Assembly: GCA_014444615.1 (NCBI GenBank)
Contig: PVXE01000032.1
Coordinates: 1 to 51,152, forward strand
Reading direction: 5' to 3'
DNA from: Tagaea sp. CACIAM 22H2
GTDB taxonomy: Bacteria; Pseudomonadota; Alphaproteobacteria; CACIAM-22H2
DNA: 51,152 nucleotides
Of the stretch, positions 50,225 through 51,152 are shown one piece after another (within the stretch, counting starts at the first letter, position 1; each line of letters opens with the position of its first letter). The position numbers and the translations under genes were made by a program. The notes below the pieces were generated by a model that searched no databases, was not told the origin of the DNA, and saw only the letters and a program-made list of their open reading frames with translations.

Positions 50225-50629
50225 TCATTTCTGCGGCGGATAACGCTCGAACATCGGCAGATCGTGCACGGTCGCCATCCAGCCGATACGCTCGGCCGTT
50301 TGGATATGCGCGCGCGCGGGCAGCGCGTTTGGATCGTCGAACGTGGCGCTTTGCACGTCGGTGATGCCGGGAAGGATCGTCTCGTTCGTATAGAACAACC
50401 CTGTGCCGCAATCGGCACAGAAATGCCGCCGGCCGTTCGCCGACGAGGCGTAGGTCTTGAGCGCACCCTTGGTCGTCTTAACCGCGTCGGTGCGGAACAT
50501 CGCCCACGCGACCATCGGCGCGCCCGAATGCCGGCGGCAATCGGAACAATGGCAAAGCGCATGCGTCAGCGCTTCGCCATCGACCTCATATCGGACGGCT
50601 CCGCAATGGCAACCGCCCGATATCTTCAT
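50225..50629 (-). CDS. GFA-family zinc protein (second copy)
   Basis: 134 residues with the family's zinc cysteines at C7, C9, C26, C28, C31, C71 and C74 (GGCHCGAVRYE, LCHCSDCRR, FCADCGTGLF). As for the first GFA protein, the substrate is not known. It lies after ndk with a 6 bp gap on the same strand and is convergent with the DUF2927 gene. Cysteine spacing is conserved, but the rest differs from the copy at 12.4 kb, so the two are not a recent duplication. Confidence 0.9.
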   Translation of the reverse strand: MKISGGCHCGAVRYEVDGEALTHALCHCSDCRRHSGAPMVAWAMFRTDAVKTTKGALKTYASSANGRRHFCADCGTGLFYTNETILPGITDVQSATFDDPNALPARAHIQTAERIGWMATVHDLPMFERYPPQK

Positions 50630-50635
50630 CTTCGT

Positions 50636-51058
50636 TCAGCCGACGATTTCGAGACCGGCGAAGAAGAACGCAACTTCGATCGCCGCATTCTCGACGCTGT
50701 CCGAACCATGCGCCGAGTTCGCCTCGATCGATTCCGCGAATTCCTTGCGGATCGTGCCGGGGGCGGCGTTGGCCGGGTTGGTGGCGCCCATCACTTCGCG
50801 ATACTTGGCGACGGCGTTTTCGCCTTCCAGCACCTGCACGACGACGGGGCCGGAGGTCATGAACGCGACCAGCGAGCCGAAGAACGGGCGTTCCTTGTGG
50901 ACGCCGTAGAACGTTTCGGCCTGAGTCTTGGTCATCCAAATGCGCTTTTGGGCGACGATGCGCAGGCCCGACTTCTCGATCAGCGCGTTGATGGCGCCGG
51001 TCAGGTTACGACGCGTCGCGTCGGGCTTGATGATCGAAAAGGTACGCTCGATGGCCAT
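50636..51058 (-). CDS. ndk: Nucleoside diphosphate kinase
   Basis: 140 residues, normal size. Ndk equalises nucleoside triphosphate pools by phosphate transfer through a histidine intermediate; the active-site His is in [20 protein letters not shown]. The N-terminus [17 protein letters not shown] and [19 protein letters not shown] are the usual family marks. A promoter with a 17 bp spacer lies upstream. The GFA gene follows 6 bp after its stop. Confidence 0.97.
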   Translation of the reverse strand: MAIERTFSIIKPDATRRNLTGAINALIEKSGLRIVAQKRIWMTKTQAETFYGVHKERPFFGSLVAFMTSGPVVVQVLEGENAVAKYREVMGATNPANAAPGTIRKEFAESIEANSAHGSDSVENAAIEVAFFFAGLEIVG

Positions 51059-51093
51059 GGGTCTCTCGTATCCGTCTTGGAAAAGGGTCCGGG

Positions 51094-51122
51094 CTTATAG
51101 CCGCGCCCGGCCAAGGGGGCAA
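51094..51122 (-). promoter_or_regulatory. Predicted promoter of ndk
   Basis: On the minus strand TTGCCC (51117-51122) and TATAAG (51094-51099) are 17 bp apart, with four and five consensus matches. Transcription would start near 51087, about 30 bp before the ATG. Nothing else is seen in the last 94 bases of the window. Confidence 0.5.
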
Positions 51123-51152
51123 CCCCCCCGCCCTTACGCGGCCTTTTCCCAG

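Noticed and set aside
1..51152. CRISPR arrays, tRNA or rRNA genes, IS elements and phage genes
   Set aside because: No regularly spaced repeats, no cloverleaf-like segments, no transposase or integrase motifs were found on either strand.

Overview
The window reads as one contiguous stretch of an alphaproteobacterial chromosome, most likely a Rhodospirillales-type organism. The DNA is GC-rich and tightly packed. Many genes overlap by ATGA or GTGA, and GTG or TTG starts are frequent. Lineage markers are TrmFO, an HdaA-type DnaA paralogue, a COX4_pro_2-type aa3 oxidase subunit IV, a DUF2066 protein beside purM, and the order dgt-argS-SPOR-nagZ-scpA-scpB-tatABC-surE-pcm-NlpD-yajC-secDF-Mth938, which I know from memory as a conserved alphaproteobacterial neighbourhood. 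I see no tRNA, rRNA, CRISPR array, phage or IS element. No gene-free stretch exceeds about 160 bp.

Region by region: (1) 1-4.1 kb holds the 3' end of uvrA, a Sel1 lipid-free secreted protein coupled to a Rid-family protein, trmFO, and a squalene/phytoene-synthase-fold protein that looks catalytically dead (NDUFAF6-like). (2) 4.1-7.6 kb is the operon hpnC-hpnD-hpnE (squalene synthesis for hopanoids) followed by a small PuuD-like membrane protein, closed by a very strong terminator. (3) 7.6-11.2 kb is yajC-secD-secF plus an Mth938/NDUFAF3-like gene; YajC carries a C-terminal tail that resembles a J-domain without HPD. (4) 11.3-16.1 kb is a DUF815 ATPase and an accessory block (GFA protein, two DUF899 proteins, an ArsR regulator with two matching operator palindromes, an orphan protein, an alpha/beta hydrolase). 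(5) 16.1-30.1 kb is the conserved envelope/chromosome block: NlpD-like LytM factor, pcm, surE, an enolase-superfamily enzyme, tatCBA, an orphan ABC ATPase, scpB, scpA, nagZ, SPOR protein, argS and dgt. (6) 30.2-43.1 kb holds erpA and xthA, then a leftward series: soluble chemoreceptor, secreted protein, M81 peptidase, ilvD, MFS permease, nucleoside deaminase, CheY-like regulator, hybrid histidine kinase, cupredoxin and a CYTH-CHAD protein. (7) 43.2-47.4 kb is an overlapping operon: DUF2066, CDP-alcohol phosphatidyltransferase, AI-2E/PerM, hdaA, SDR. (8) 47.5-51.1 kb is purM-purN, the small oxidase subunit, a DUF2927 protein, a second GFA protein and ndk.

Working together: TatABC and SecDF-YajC are the two export routes across the inner membrane; NlpD-like, SPOR and NagZ handle cell-wall remodelling and recycling; ScpAB serves chromosome condensation; HpnCDE feeds hopanoids into the outer membrane. 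Against the conserved backbone several later insertions stand out: hpnCDE-PuuD, the DUF899/ArsR block, the orphan ABC ATPase between scpB and tatA, and the enolase-superfamily gene between tatC and surE, where serS is commonly found. The most interesting signals are the YajC J-like tail, the inverted repeats around the starts of erpA, scpA and surE, the paired ArsR operators, the terminator hairpin embedded in a signal-peptide coding region, and the cupredoxin-kinase-regulator series.
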